Origin: Bacillus sp. REN16
GTDB lineage: Bacteria; Bacillota; Bacilli; Bacillales; Bacillaceae_L
Reading direction: 5' to 3'
NCBI RefSeq assembly: GCF_020731355.1
Contig: NZ_JAJFZK010000002.1
Coordinates: 1-64,000, forward strand
Length of the DNA: 64,000 nucleotides
In this document: one piece after another, positions 1-8,600 of the stretch
Position numbering within the stretch: position 1 is the first letter of the stretch
How the letters are laid out: each line of letters begins with the position of its first letter
Made by a program: the position numbers and the translations under genes
The notes under the pieces: model-generated
What the model saw: only the letters and a program-made list of their open reading frames with translations
Database searches by the model: none
What the model was told of the DNA's origin: nothing

Positions 1-38
<38 letters not shown>

Positions 39-346
39 GAGTATTGATTGCTCAATAGTTTTGTTACCTTAGAATTAAAACGTTGACGCTTGTATTGTGT
101 TCAGTTTTCAAAGAACTAAGCAACTACTCGAATAATCTTCTTCGCAGTTTTGCGCTGAGTAATCGCAAGCGCATGTCAATGTGCGAATTTCAAATTAGCG
201 AAGACTTTTTTCGTTACCATTATTGGTTCGCCGCTCAGAAGCGACTTTATCAATATAACATTTTCATTTTTGAGTGTCAACAACTTTTTTTGAAAGCTTT
301 TGTTTCTCACTCATTCATTTTGTCACTCGTTTTGGCGACAAGAATT
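39..346 (-). other. rrn operon leader (pre-16S)
   Basis: This is transcribed leader between the rRNA promoter and mature 16S. On the minus strand positions 98-116 read GTTCTTTGAAAACTGAACA, the boxA-like antitermination/processing sequence common in Bacillus rrn leaders. A plus-strand reading frame crosses this stretch but it has no ribosome binding site and is not a gene. Confidence 0.8.
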
Positions 347-375
347 AATATATCATCTCTAAAATTCTTTTTCAA
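347..375 (-). promoter_or_regulatory. rRNA promoter (SigA type)
   Basis: Minus strand: -35 TTGAAA (370-375), a 17-base spacer and -10 TATATT (347-352), feeding the 16S leader. A second possible -10 (TATAAT) lies further upstream near 456-462 with a poor -35. An inverted repeat (411-420 with 440-449) sits between them; its role is unknown. Confidence 0.75.
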
Positions 376-583
376 GACTTTTTTAAAAAAAGTTTTGAAA
401 GACAAAAAAATAATCTCTTCTCCCTATTAATTCATCCTTCGAAGAGATCATAATTATTATACAAGAAATAGTTTTCTTATGGAATATTTTTATATCTTTT
501 CAATCATTCCTCTACTATATTGATCATATTCGCTAGATTTACTCATATATTTAATTAAAAGTGAAACGTGAGGAGGAAGGGTT

Positions 584-781
584 TTGTTTTATGAGTTTCT
601 TCAAGCAGTTGGTATGTTTTTATCATTAGCGATGTGTTTATTTTTGTTTTCATTTGTTTACATAGAGGGTTTAAAAATTAGTAACAAGGAAGGAAAAATT
701 GAATCAAGTAGGTTCATTACTTTTGTTTCCTCTATCATTATGGCCTTCGTCTTTAGTTTTTTTGCTAGTTCATTTTATTAA
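584..781 (+). CDS. small two-helix membrane protein, unknown function
   Basis: This 65-residue protein starts at TTG, seven bases after a strong Shine-Dalgarno (AGGAGG at 571-576). The ATG at 591 is in another frame. Two hydrophobic segments (about residues 8-28 and 45-63) flank a short charged loop (KISNKEGKIESSR), so it should be a small integral membrane protein. It is a single-gene unit, transcribed away from the rRNA operon and closed by a terminator. I do not recognise the family. Coding status is supported by the start signal and the membrane pattern. Confidence 0.6.
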   Translation: MFYEFLQAVGMFLSLAMCLFLFSFVYIEGLKISNKEGKIESSRFITFVSSIIMAFVFSFFASSFY

Positions 782-791
782 TTTACTATCA

Positions 792-827
792 AACTGACAC
801 TCCTATTAATCGGATGTCAGTTCTTTT
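792..827 (+). terminator. intrinsic terminator
   Basis: An 8-bp stem AACTGACA/TGTCAGTT (792-799, 815-822) is followed by CTTTT, just after the small membrane gene. Confidence 0.6.
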
Positions 828-913
828 ATGACCTAATTTCTGTTGTTCCATGCATTATTTGGTAAAAGTTGAAAATACTACACCTATGAATATAATGGCT
901 TGGAGGAAGAGGA

Positions 914-1870
914 ATGAAGAAGTTTTTATTTATAGGGGTTATTTTTTTATTCCAGCTTGCATTTTTGTCTGTTGGGGTGTTTGCTGAGGTTACCCCTGAG
1001 GAATTAAAGAACTATACATCCCAAACCGGTTTAACTGAGGGTGATCTTGAGGATTATTTGGCTGTTTATGACTTATCCTTAAAGGATTTTGAAAATGTGA
1101 ATGAACTCGTTTCTTATTTAGGTGAGCCCGTTAACAACGAGACGGTCCAAACTCTATTATCAAAGCACCATATAAACGAGGATGAACTACATCATATCCT
1201 AGGTGGTTTTGGTGAGTCAGTTCAGGATTATTTATTCATTAAGGATCTTGAAACAACCGTTGATTTCTACCTAAATCACGCGGAGGTACTAGTGGAAGCG
1301 GAGCGGATGCTTTCGGAGGTTGGACTAACAGAAGATGAGATTAATGGGCTATTTCTTCATTTTTTAAGTCTTGATGATTTGAACCTTGAGGAGAAGATGA
1401 AATCGATAAGCTCTAATTTGGAGCGATATTTTTCCTATAATAACTCAGATGGATTATCATCAGAACAGCAAAAAGAGCTTCTTGTAATGTATGATAAAAT
1501 GATTGAAGTTTTCGAATTACAACCAAGATACTATCTATTAAAAGATGGTGCTAGGGAAGCGATAGCTTATAATCAGCTACTTCAAATGGACTCTCTTGAT
1601 AATGCGGAATTACTGGTAGAATTATATCGGGCTAATGATGAGTACTTACTTGACCTTAAGGTTTCAGAGGAAATGCTAGCTTCTGATTTTATTATTGAAC
1701 GAGGCGAAAAACTTCTAACCGTAGCCACACTTGCAACAGAAATGAGTGTTAAAGTTCAGGGGAATAAGCTTCCAACTACGGCTAGTCCATATACGAACCT
1801 TCTATTAATTGGCGCTTTACTTATCGTGATTGGAATATCTGCTGTATTCATGACTCGTAAGTATGCTTAA
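914..1870 (+). CDS. processed acidic surface protein with LPXTA sorting signal
   Basis: A 318-residue exported, strongly acidic protein. It has an N-terminal signal peptide (about residues 1-24, ending near VFAEV), a long Glu/Asp/Leu-rich helical body, then LPTTA (286-290), a hydrophobic stretch and a short basic tail RKYA. That layout is a cell-wall sorting signal of the class D sortase type, and it matches the family called processed acidic surface protein (acidic, LPXTA). The start codon follows GGAGG with good spacing. No sortase gene is in the window, so the enzyme must be encoded elsewhere. The anchoring is inferred from the motif and the role of the acidic body is unknown. Confidence 0.8.
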   Translation: MKKFLFIGVIFLFQLAFLSVGVFAEVTPEELKNYTSQTGLTEGDLEDYLAVYDLSLKDFENVNELVSYLGEPVNNETVQTLLSKHHINEDELHHILGGFGESVQDYLFIKDLETTVDFYLNHAEVLVEAERMLSEVGLTEDEINGLFLHFLSLDDLNLEEKMKSISSNLERYFSYNNSDGLSSEQQKELLVMYDKMIEVFELQPRYYLLKDGAREAIAYNQLLQMDSLDNAELLVELYRANDEYLLDLKVSEEMLASDFIIERGEKLLTVATLATEMSVKVQGNKLPTTASPYTNLLLIGALLIVIGISAVFMTRKYA

Positions 1871-1873
1871 AAG

Positions 1874-1912
1874 AAAGCCATGTCTACGATTGCTAGACAT
1901 GGCTTTGCTTAT
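1874..1912. terminator. bidirectional terminator
   Basis: A 13-bp perfect stem (AAAGCCATGTCTA with TAGACATGGCTTT, 1874-1886 and 1894-1906) lies between two convergent genes. Confidence 0.75.
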
Positions 1913-2823
1913 TACCCAGCACTTTGTTCTGATAAAGATACCTGCTGACTTTTCTTCCTTTCACCTACGGAGTAAAGCCAAATACCGACTACAATTATGA
2001 CTCCCCCAATAATCTGTGTATGGATGATTTTTTCCGCAAGTATAAAATAGGCCAGGATTGCTGCACCAACTGGTTCAAATAAGATACTTACCGAAATGGT
2101 TGAGGTACTTACCCATTTTAATGACCAATTGAAAAGGTTATGACCAAGTAGAGTTGGAACGATTGCTAATAGTAAGAAATACATCCAGTCTTGCCCGGCA
2201 TACCCTCCCAATGGATATTTAAAGATCACTACATATAAAAACAAGGTTATTGTACTTATGCTGTAAACAACAAATGTATATGTGACAAGTGAGATCCGTT
2301 TTCGAACAGTTTGACCAAATAAAAGATAGGCTGTTACCATCGCACACGAAACAATTGCCAAGAAGTCACCATATAAAGCACTCCCACTCACTTGGAAATC
2401 GCCCCAACTGATGATGATGCTTCCTCCTAAAGCTAGAATGGTGCTTAGTATCGCACCTAAACCAATTTTTTCTTTAAATAAAAAATAAGTTCCGATGAAA
2501 GCAAAAACTGGCTGCATCGTGACTAATACTGTTGAGCTCGTGACTGATGTGTAGTTGAGCGATTCAAACCAAAGGATAAAATGGAGTGCTAAAAACACAC
2601 CCGAGATAGTGGAAAAAAGCCAGTCTTTTTTTGTAATGACCCGTAGTTCTTTTCGATTTTTCCATAAAAAAATGGGCAGCATCAGTAAGACTGTAAAAAA
2701 CAGCCGGTAAAACGCAATAACCGGTGCAGGTGCATTTGCTAATTTCACAAAAATGGCCGAGGTCGATACTGCAACGACTCCAATTGCCAACACCAAGTAA
2801 GGATTTATTTTTGGTTGATTCAT
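1912..2823 (-). CDS. EamA/DMT-family transporter
   Basis: About 303 residues with ten predicted hydrophobic helices arranged as two EamA repeats. Typical features are the N-terminal SAIFVKLANAPAPVIAFYR segment and the second-half LLGHNLFNWSLKW and FEPVGAAILAYF stretches. Such drug/metabolite exporters move amino acids, metabolites or drugs across the membrane; the substrate cannot be read from sequence. The ATG at 2823 is preferred over the upstream GTG, although its ribosome binding site is weak (GAAGTGA). It is a single-gene unit, convergent with the LPXTA gene. Confidence 0.85.
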   Translation of the reverse strand: MNQPKINPYLVLAIGVVAVSTSAIFVKLANAPAPVIAFYRLFFTVLLMLPIFLWKNRKELRVITKKDWLFSTISGVFLALHFILWFESLNYTSVTSSTVLVTMQPVFAFIGTYFLFKEKIGLGAILSTILALGGSIIISWGDFQVSGSALYGDFLAIVSCAMVTAYLLFGQTVRKRISLVTYTFVVYSISTITLFLYVVIFKYPLGGYAGQDWMYFLLLAIVPTLLGHNLFNWSLKWVSTSTISVSILFEPVGAAILAYFILAEKIIHTQIIGGVIIVVGIWLYSVGERKKSQQVSLSEQSAG

Positions 2824-2871
2824 GTTTGTCACTTCATTTCTTATATAATCTTATTAAGTATATAAGATTGG

Positions 2872-2904
2872 CACCAAAAAAGGATAGAAGAAAATTCTAC
2901 CCTT
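2872..2904 (-). terminator. intrinsic terminator of the beta-propeller gene
   Basis: Minus strand: stem AAAAGG(G)TAGAA with TTCTATCCTTTT followed by a T run, directly after the stop codon at 2905. Confidence 0.65.
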
Positions 2905-4800
2905 TTAACGGATTGTGGCTTCTCCAATTTGCTGATAATTTTTAGTGTCATATGCTGAAATCTTAGTCGGTGAGATGGCATACAATGTATCGTTGATCGT
3001 CAGAACACGCTGTATCTCCCCTTCCCATGTTTCATATGGGCCAGTATCGTGTGATAGTTTTGCTTTTAAATCAATTCCGTCTAGATGGATTTCGTATACA
3101 TAAGCCCCCTGAAATTCAAATTTTTGCTCATACATTTTCCCTTCTAGATTTTGATAGACAGTAATTGGAAAGGCAAAAATTCCTTTTTCCTTATTAAATA
3201 AAAGTGCTTTATGATCGTAATTTAACGGAGAGTATGTTCCGCGTCCACCAATGACCTCTGTAAATTTCTCTTTTGGGTTATTCACATCACGAATATCAAA
3301 TAACGAAATTTTAACACCATCTGTATAGACCATTGGTTCACTCATCATTTTATTATCAGCAACAACCTTTGTATCCTGCCCAAAGCCGATTACATGGTTT
3401 TCATCATATGGATGCAGGTAGTTGCTAAAACCGGGAATCTTAAGCTCTCCAAGCACCTTTGGGGCTTTTGGATTACTTGCATCAATGACAAACAATGGAT
3501 CAACTTGTTTAAAGGTGACGATGTAGATGCGTTCCCCCATGAACCTGGCCGAATAGATTCGCTCTCCGCGTGCCAAATCACTTAAAGAACCAATTTGCTT
3601 TAAATTCTCATCGTAAATAAATAAATGGTTGGCGGACGGTTTGTTGGTATTCCATGTGTCCCCTTTTGTTGTGGCTACCCGGAAGGTACCATTGAATTCA
3701 TCCATTGAAAATTGATTTAAAATAGTTCCCGGTACTTCAGCTGAACTATGAAATTCGACTTTGTCCCCTTCCACCGAGAATTTGTAGATATTCGTATCAG
3801 GCGAATCAAAGCCACCTTCCCTAAATGGGATCGCCTGATAGTTTGCGACTGCGATATAAATGTTGTCCTTTGACATGTACACTAAATTCCCGCTACCCAA
3901 ATAAGAAGTAATCGAAGCTTCTTTTTTGGGATCGTCCAGATCAAAAGCAGAAATTAACGTAAAATTCGTCTCACTTGAATGAGGGATGTAATGAATTTTT
4001 TCATATGGCACTAAGGAAATTTCTTCATTATTTGCTGTATCTGAGTAACGCGGTCTAAGTTCGACATCCTCATCTCTAGCATCTTCCATGATCCAATAAT
4101 TCGGATAATGACTCGTGACCAGATACACATAGTTATCAATTCTTCGTGAGGTTACATGGTTCCCTTCAACCTCTACTCTACGTATTTCCTCAGGATTTTG
4201 TGGTTCCTTTACGTCATAAACAATGGCTGTAGTTGCTTCATAATGTCTTGGTGGATAGATCATGGTACGTTGTTTTTGACTTTGATGTGGGGTTATATCA
4301 TGAAATGTGTAGCCAATCACAACAAGCTGGTCTGCATATAAAAACATTTGGCTTGGCGAAAAGGATTGAGAAAATGGGATTGCTGTAACTAACTGCATTT
4401 CCTTCGCAGGAACTGCCTGAATAATATTTAGTTTTCCATCTATAATCTGATAAATATATTCACCATCCGTTTTTACGATATCTGCCTCATCGACACCTTG
4501 AACTTGAGTATTTGTTTCTGAGTGCTCATTTCCACCTGTTACAGCGCTATCAGCTTTAGGAGATTCATTTGATGCAGACATTTCCTGTTGTGCAGTATCT
4601 CTTGAAAAAATAGTAAACCTCTGATTGCGTTTCTCTTCTTTAATTGCTTCCTGAAAGATTTCTGTTAGCTTTTCTTTTGTAACAGGTTGTATGTCGGTCT
4701 CCGTTTGGCTAACAACTTTTGGCTTAGAACTAGTAAATAGAGCCGTCATAGCAAGTATCAAGATGACAGATGTCATATATAAAATCCATCTTTTCTTCAT
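2905..4800 (-). CDS. secreted or membrane-anchored beta-propeller protein
   Basis: A 631-residue protein with an uncleaved-looking N-terminal anchor (KKRWILYMTSVILILAMTALF), a Gln/Glu-rich linker to about residue 80, then a long beta-rich region. Recurrent segments such as QVQGVDEADIVKTDGEYIYQ, NYVYLVTSHYPNYW and ERIYIVTFKQVDPLFVID are typical of the Beta_propel family (PF09826) of extracellular propeller proteins. The function is unknown; this family is thought to be extracytoplasmic. The start is well supported (AAGGGG, 9 bases before ATG). It is a single-gene unit with its own terminator. Confidence 0.85.
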   Translation of the reverse strand: MKKRWILYMTSVILILAMTALFTSSKPKVVSQTETDIQPVTKEKLTEIFQEAIKEEKRNQRFTIFSRDTAQQEMSASNESPKADSAVTGGNEHSETNTQVQGVDEADIVKTDGEYIYQIIDGKLNIIQAVPAKEMQLVTAIPFSQSFSPSQMFLYADQLVVIGYTFHDITPHQSQKQRTMIYPPRHYEATTAIVYDVKEPQNPEEIRRVEVEGNHVTSRRIDNYVYLVTSHYPNYWIMEDARDEDVELRPRYSDTANNEEISLVPYEKIHYIPHSSETNFTLISAFDLDDPKKEASITSYLGSGNLVYMSKDNIYIAVANYQAIPFREGGFDSPDTNIYKFSVEGDKVEFHSSAEVPGTILNQFSMDEFNGTFRVATTKGDTWNTNKPSANHLFIYDENLKQIGSLSDLARGERIYSARFMGERIYIVTFKQVDPLFVIDASNPKAPKVLGELKIPGFSNYLHPYDENHVIGFGQDTKVVADNKMMSEPMVYTDGVKISLFDIRDVNNPKEKFTEVIGGRGTYSPLNYDHKALLFNKEKGIFAFPITVYQNLEGKMYEQKFEFQGAYVYEIHLDGIDLKAKLSHDTGPYETWEGEIQRVLTINDTLYAISPTKISAYDTKNYQQIGEATIR

Positions 4801-4860
4801 TCATTTCACCCCTTTTCCACTTAGACGAAAACTGGTATGAAATGGTTACATAGAAAAGAA

Positions 4861-4886
4861 AAGTGCAAGGCGCCTGGAACTAGACA
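4861..4886. repeat. remnant of the nested-stem intergenic repeat (family A)
   Basis: The short stretch AAGTGCAAGGCGCC plus GGAACTAGACAA resembles the two ends of the full element at 52139-52256, with the middle missing. It lies in the gap between two minus-strand genes. Confidence 0.4.
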
Positions 4887-4894
4887 AAGAAAAG

Positions 4895-4921
4895 AAGAAC
4901 CCTCTTACAAAGAAGGCTCCC
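4895..4921 (-). terminator. terminator overlapping a stop codon
   Basis: Imperfect stem GAACCCTCTT/AAGAAGGCTC with the TAA stop of the fusion gene (4905-4907) in its loop, followed on the minus strand by CTTCTTTTC. Confidence 0.5.
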
Positions 4922-6503
4922 CAGTTACTGCATATTGATTTAATAACAGCTTAAATGTATGTAACATTTTTAAAATTTGCTTGTCATCATGGCTGCTCAA
5001 GCATGAGATTTGAATCCATTTCCTTTCTTGTAGATAACCACTTTCATAATGAAGATAAAATCCTTGTAGTGCCATATCATCACCAAAATCCTTCGAAGTG
5101 ATATGGTCTGGCAATAGGATTGTCATAATGGCGGGTGATGAATATTCAGGAGCAGTCAAAATCTCAAGTCCCATACCTTCGATGTGCTCACGAATCATAC
5201 TATATCTTTCTTTAATCTCGAAATAGAAATCATCATTCTCGTATTTTTGTAGTGCTTCATGTAACGCCTCTAGCATGTTCGAGGAATGGGAATACGGAAT
5301 GCTTTCATGATAGGTGTACATCCCAAGATCGAGATACCTTGGAATGGACTGGTTAGGTGACACTTCATGATTATGGAATACAAAGGATAATCCCGTATAT
5401 CCACCAACCGCTTTTCCACTAACTCCCGATGCGAAATAGACGTCCTGTAAATCTAGTTTAACGGCACCAATCGTACTGATACAGTCAAGACATAGTTTCA
5501 CATGATTTGAAAGACAAATCTCCTTTAGAGTTTTGAAGTTTGCAAGCATTCCCGTGGAGGTTTCACTATGAACCGCCCAAAACCAGGTATAACCTCCCGT
5601 CTCTAGCTCCTTCTTAATCTCTGATTCAAAAATGGGTACTCCCCATTCTTTTTCTAGCTTTTCAAAAGCTAAGCCCACTCGATTAGCATGATCAATTAAT
5701 CTCGAACCAAACTCCCCATTGTTTACGATTAAACCTTTTCCTCCTAAAAGAGCAAGCTGAGCAGCGATCACATCATTAGCGAGTGTTCCAGAGCCAACTA
5801 ACACTTCCGTATACGTTGAGTTAGTCATGGTACAAAGTTTCTCTCTTACAGATCTCATTTGTATTGAAAATTCGTTTGAACGATGTGAAATCGGCTCCTG
5901 ATTAAGTGCTGTTTTCACATTTTCATGGATTTTAATCGGGCCAGGTAAAAAGCTTACCGGTTCTTTTAGAATTCTTCCAGCAAGTGACTCATCAAAGGTT
6001 TGTTTCGTTAAATACATTGGCCAAAACGATGCTTCTGCTGTTCCTGTTAAAGAGGCAAATGGTTTAAAGCCTAACTGCCGATATAATTTTTCTTGTCTGG
6101 TTGTCCCAGAAATCAAGGCAACGTCATAGCCTTTCTTCAAGCAAAAATTAGACATGAGCTGTGCCAGTCCGAAAAAGATTCTACCATTATTACGATATTC
6201 TTCTTCAACCGATAGCAAACGAATTTCACAAGGCTGTTTCGGTTTTACCGGTAGTTGTTCATCAAGATTTGGCAGCTTATAATCTAGTGAAAACGGTCTA
6301 GTCGCCCTTACAGCAATCATACCTACTACTTTTGAATCCTTTACGCAAATTAAATACGTATTTTGATCATGAAATTTATCAACTAACATTTTTTCTTCAT
6401 TTTGATCATGCTGAGGAATTTCTTCCACAAAGGTTTTATAGTTTAAGCGATGGATTTGATTAAACTCTTGTTTTGTCCTTGCAATTTTATAGACAAATGT
6501 CAT
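4905..6503 (-). CDS. GNAT (FeeM/LuxI-like) acyltransferase fused to class V aminotransferase
   Basis: A 532-residue two-domain protein. Residues about 1-180 are a GNAT fold with an autoinducer-synthase/FeeM flavour: YKTFVEE near the start, then KVVGMIAVRATRP, EIRLLSVEEEYRNNG and a final KLYRQLGFKPF. Residues about 185-520 are a fold-type I, class V PLP enzyme of the serine-pyruvate/AEP aminotransferase type: FLPGPIKI, GSGTLANDVIAAQL, CLDCISTIGAVKLDL, and SGKAVGGYTGLSFVF, whose Lys is the likely PLP anchor. RBS GGAGTG supports the start. It lies 16 bp downstream of a plsY paralogue and is surely co-transcribed with it. The products are unknown; an acylated amino-compound is inferred. FeeM-like enzymes use acyl-ACP, but this GNAT could instead use acetyl-CoA. 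Confidence 0.8.
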   Translation of the reverse strand: MTFVYKIARTKQEFNQIHRLNYKTFVEEIPQHDQNEEKMLVDKFHDQNTYLICVKDSKVVGMIAVRATRPFSLDYKLPNLDEQLPVKPKQPCEIRLLSVEEEYRNNGRIFFGLAQLMSNFCLKKGYDVALISGTTRQEKLYRQLGFKPFASLTGTAEASFWPMYLTKQTFDESLAGRILKEPVSFLPGPIKIHENVKTALNQEPISHRSNEFSIQMRSVREKLCTMTNSTYTEVLVGSGTLANDVIAAQLALLGGKGLIVNNGEFGSRLIDHANRVGLAFEKLEKEWGVPIFESEIKKELETGGYTWFWAVHSETSTGMLANFKTLKEICLSNHVKLCLDCISTIGAVKLDLQDVYFASGVSGKAVGGYTGLSFVFHNHEVSPNQSIPRYLDLGMYTYHESIPYSHSSNMLEALHEALQKYENDDFYFEIKERYSMIREHIEGMGLEILTAPEYSSPAIMTILLPDHITSKDFGDDMALQGFYLHYESGYLQERKWIQISCLSSHDDKQILKMLHTFKLLLNQYAVTGEPSL

Positions 6504-6519
6504 GATGGAATCACTCCAC

Positions 6520-7089
6520 TTAATTGATTTTTTTCCCTAGTTTTTCTTTTAGATTATCTCGGTGTGCAAATAGTAATAAGGCGATTACAATAAAAATGAG
6601 TATGCATTCACGGATCGAATAATCCATGAACCAATAAATAAATGGCATTGTAAAAAAGGCTGTCATTCCGGCAATTGTGAAGCTTCTCAAAATCGCTAAT
6701 AAAAGGAGAAAGATTCCAGCGAATACCAGAAATGGCTGATACGCTAATAACACGAGTCCACCTGCGGCTGTCGCAATTCCTTTTCCACCTTTAAATTTTA
6801 GCGTAATCGGCCAAATATGTCCGACAACAACTGCGATAAGTGACAATATCTGAATTTCAAAGGAAAAGCCAAGGTATTTTGCCCCCGCAACAACAAACAA
6901 CCCTTTCAGTACATCACCTAGCGCCGTTAATAAAAAGCCCTTCTTCCCTAGCAATCTACCAGCATTCCTGGCACCAACATTTCCACTTCCGAGCTTCCTA
7001 ATATCTTCACCTTTCATAAACTTCATAACCACATAGGCAGTCATTATTGTTCCAATAAAATATGAAGCTAGTATGTATAAATAAGTCAC
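6520..7089 (-). CDS. plsY: PlsY-family glycerol-3-phosphate acyltransferase paralogue
   Basis: A 189-residue membrane protein with five to six hydrophobic helices and the three PlsY cytoplasmic motifs: GSGNVGARNAGRLLG (family form GSGNxGAxN), GHIWPITLKFKGGKGIAT, and a divergent C-terminal HRDNLKEKLG. PlsY moves an acyl chain from acyl-phosphate to glycerol-3-phosphate at the inner face of the membrane. The housekeeping plsY of Bacillus normally sits beside parE/parC, so this copy is probably a paralogue, perhaps with another acceptor. GTG start with RBS GGCGGTG. First gene of a two-gene operon with the acyltransferase-aminotransferase fusion. A 12-bp palindrome AATGTTAACATT lies at 7138-7149 in its promoter region. 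Confidence 0.85.
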   Translation of the reverse strand: MTYLYILASYFIGTIMTAYVVMKFMKGEDIRKLGSGNVGARNAGRLLGKKGFLLTALGDVLKGLFVVAGAKYLGFSFEIQILSLIAVVVGHIWPITLKFKGGKGIATAAGGLVLLAYQPFLVFAGIFLLLLAILRSFTIAGMTAFFTMPFIYWFMDYSIRECILIFIVIALLLFAHRDNLKEKLGKKIN

Positions 7090-7224
7090 AAATTCACCGC
7101 CATTTAAGGATTAATTAAATTTTACCATTTTTTTCTGAATGTTAACATTGAAATTATAGGATTGCTTAATACTTTTGTAATAGAAATATATGAACTCTGG
7201 GACATCCTCATGCAAAAAAAGTGA

Positions 7225-7253
7225 TTGTCTATTATATAATCTCATGATATAAT
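7225..7253 (+). promoter_or_regulatory. tRNA promoter
   Basis: -35 TTGTCT (7225-7230), 17-base spacer, -10 TATAAT (7248-7253), 16 bases before the tRNA. Confidence 0.75.
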
Positions 7254-7269
7254 CTTTCTAAATTCATTC

Positions 7270-7341
7270 GGGGTTGTAGCTCAGGGGGAGAGCATTTGCC
7301 TGGCAGGCAAAGGGTCGTGGGTTCGATTCCCATCAACTCCA
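7270..7341 (+). tRNA. tRNA-Ala (anticodon GGC)
   Basis: A 72-base cloverleaf: acceptor GGGGTTG/CAACTCC, D stem GCTC/GAGC, anticodon stem TTTGC/GCAAA with loop CTGGCAG giving anticodon GGC, and T arm GTGGG/CCCAT with TTCGATT. No CCA is encoded at the 3' end. It has its own promoter and terminator, so it is a single tRNA unit. Confidence 0.95.
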
Positions 7342-7346
7342 TTAAC

Positions 7347-7384
7347 AAAAGCTATTCTAGTTTTCAACTAGGGTGGCTTTTTTC
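7347..7384 (+). terminator. tRNA terminator
   Basis: Stem AGCTATTCTAGTT with AACTAGGGTGGCT (G-T pairs included) followed by TTTTTT. Confidence 0.7.
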
Positions 7385-7471
7385 TTGTATAGAAAGCATA
7401 TTTTTTGATAATATTTATCTTTACTTTAATTACATACGCTGAACATAATGTTATTTTCAGGGGGAAAAACG

Positions 7472-8422
7472 GTGAAAAATGTATTGGGTTGTTTAGGAAT
7501 TCTTTTGCTGATTACCCTCATTGCGGCAATTATAGGATTGGCAATTAATGACGATGAAACCGCAAAGAATGAGCAGAAAGAACAAAGAACAGAACAAGGC
7601 GAAAAAGAGGAACAAGTTGCTAAGGAAAAAGAAGAGCAAGAATTAGCTAAAAAAGAGGCTGAACAAAAGGCGGCTGAAGAAGCAAGACTAAAAGAGGAAG
7701 CTGAACAAAAGGCAAAAGAAGAAAGTGTACGCCAAAAGCAAGCTGAGCAAACAACTGACGAAAAGGCTCAAGCACTTGGCTTAGAGGCAGTGATCATATC
7801 CAGGGTTGTGGATGGAGATACAGTTGAACTTTCTGATAAACGGAAGATTCGCTTGGTCGGTGTAAACACACCCGAATCTACAACAAGACATGAAGTATAC
7901 GGGAAAGAAGCGAGCGACTACACAACCTCAGAACTCGAAGGAAAAAAAGTATGGCTTCAACAGGATGTATCTAATAAAGATCGCTATAATCGATACTTAC
8001 GTCTCATCTGGATTTCTGTCCCATTAAATCTCATGGATGAATCGGAAATTCGTTCAAAAATGTTCAATGCACAACTCGTCTTAAATGGGTATGCTCAAGC
8101 CTCTACCTATCCACCAGATGTCACTTATAGCGATTATTTTGTAAAGTTTGCACGTGAAGCTCGATCGAATGGAATTGGTCTTTGGGCATACGGAGAAAAC
8201 GGGACAACAAAAGGGGACCTCGACAAAAACAATTCAAAACCTGTTGCACCAAAGAATAAAACAACAACAGCGGGAAGCGGAAAAAATGAAGGATCTGAAT
8301 CCTATAAAAACTGTACTGAACTCCGAATCGTCTATCCTGAAGGTGTTCCATCAACACATCCAGCATATGAATCTAAGCATGACCGAGACAAAGACAATTG
8401 GGCATGTGAAAAAGCATCATGA
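7472..8422 (+). CDS. membrane-anchored thermonuclease with excalibur domain
   Basis: About 316 residues. A single N-terminal membrane helix (NVLGCLGILLLITLIAAII) is followed by a long Glu/Lys/Gln coiled coil (about residues 30-95), a staphylococcal nuclease-like domain (about 107-225) and a C-terminal excalibur calcium-binding motif (DRDKDNWACE). The nuclease domain shows VVDGDTVEL and RLVGVNTPES; Asn replaces the Asp usual before TPE, a common bacterial variant. It probably degrades nucleic acid outside the cell while tethered. GTG at 7472 is chosen because AGGGGG at 7459-7464 is correctly spaced from it and would be inside the gene if the ATG at 7448 were used. Confidence 0.88.
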   Translation: MKNVLGCLGILLLITLIAAIIGLAINDDETAKNEQKEQRTEQGEKEEQVAKEKEEQELAKKEAEQKAAEEARLKEEAEQKAKEESVRQKQAEQTTDEKAQALGLEAVIISRVVDGDTVELSDKRKIRLVGVNTPESTTRHEVYGKEASDYTTSELEGKKVWLQQDVSNKDRYNRYLRLIWISVPLNLMDESEIRSKMFNAQLVLNGYAQASTYPPDVTYSDYFVKFAREARSNGIGLWAYGENGTTKGDLDKNNSKPVAPKNKTTTAGSGKNEGSESYKNCTELRIVYPEGVPSTHPAYESKHDRDKDNWACEKAS

Positions 8423-8426
8423 AATG

Positions 8427-8459
8427 AAAGAATGATTGATTTCCAATCATTCTTTTTTT
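8427..8459 (+). terminator. intrinsic terminator
   Basis: Stem AAAGAATGATTG/CAATCATTCTTT followed by a T run, right after the nuclease stop codon. Confidence 0.8.
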
Positions 8460-8542
8460 GCGTCGAAAAATGCTGTCGCAAACCGTCGGAATCTTTTGCC
8501 AAAAGTTGGTTGATTACTAGTTTTAAAATGTTAACATAGTAT

Positions 8543-8556
8543 TGTAGGCGTTTTCA
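8543..8556 (+). promoter_or_regulatory. candidate CcpA site (cre) upstream of dhaS
   Basis: TGTAGGCGTTTTCA matches the cre consensus TGWAANCGNTNWCA with one mismatch. It lies 45 bp before dhaS, where binding would repress. One short match only. Confidence 0.35.
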
Positions 8557-8600
8557 AAAGCCTGTATATTGCTAGTTTTATATTTAAAAGGAGGAAGCAA

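Noticed and set aside
83-430. 115-codon plus-strand open frame at the window start
   Set aside because: It lies across the rRNA leader and promoter, has no ribosome binding site, and its composition follows the leader. The rRNA reading explains the stretch.
7270-8422. tRNA-Ala as integration site for a mobile island carrying the nuclease
   Set aside because: No integrase and no direct repeat of the tRNA 3' end is visible downstream; flanking genes look like ordinary chromosome.
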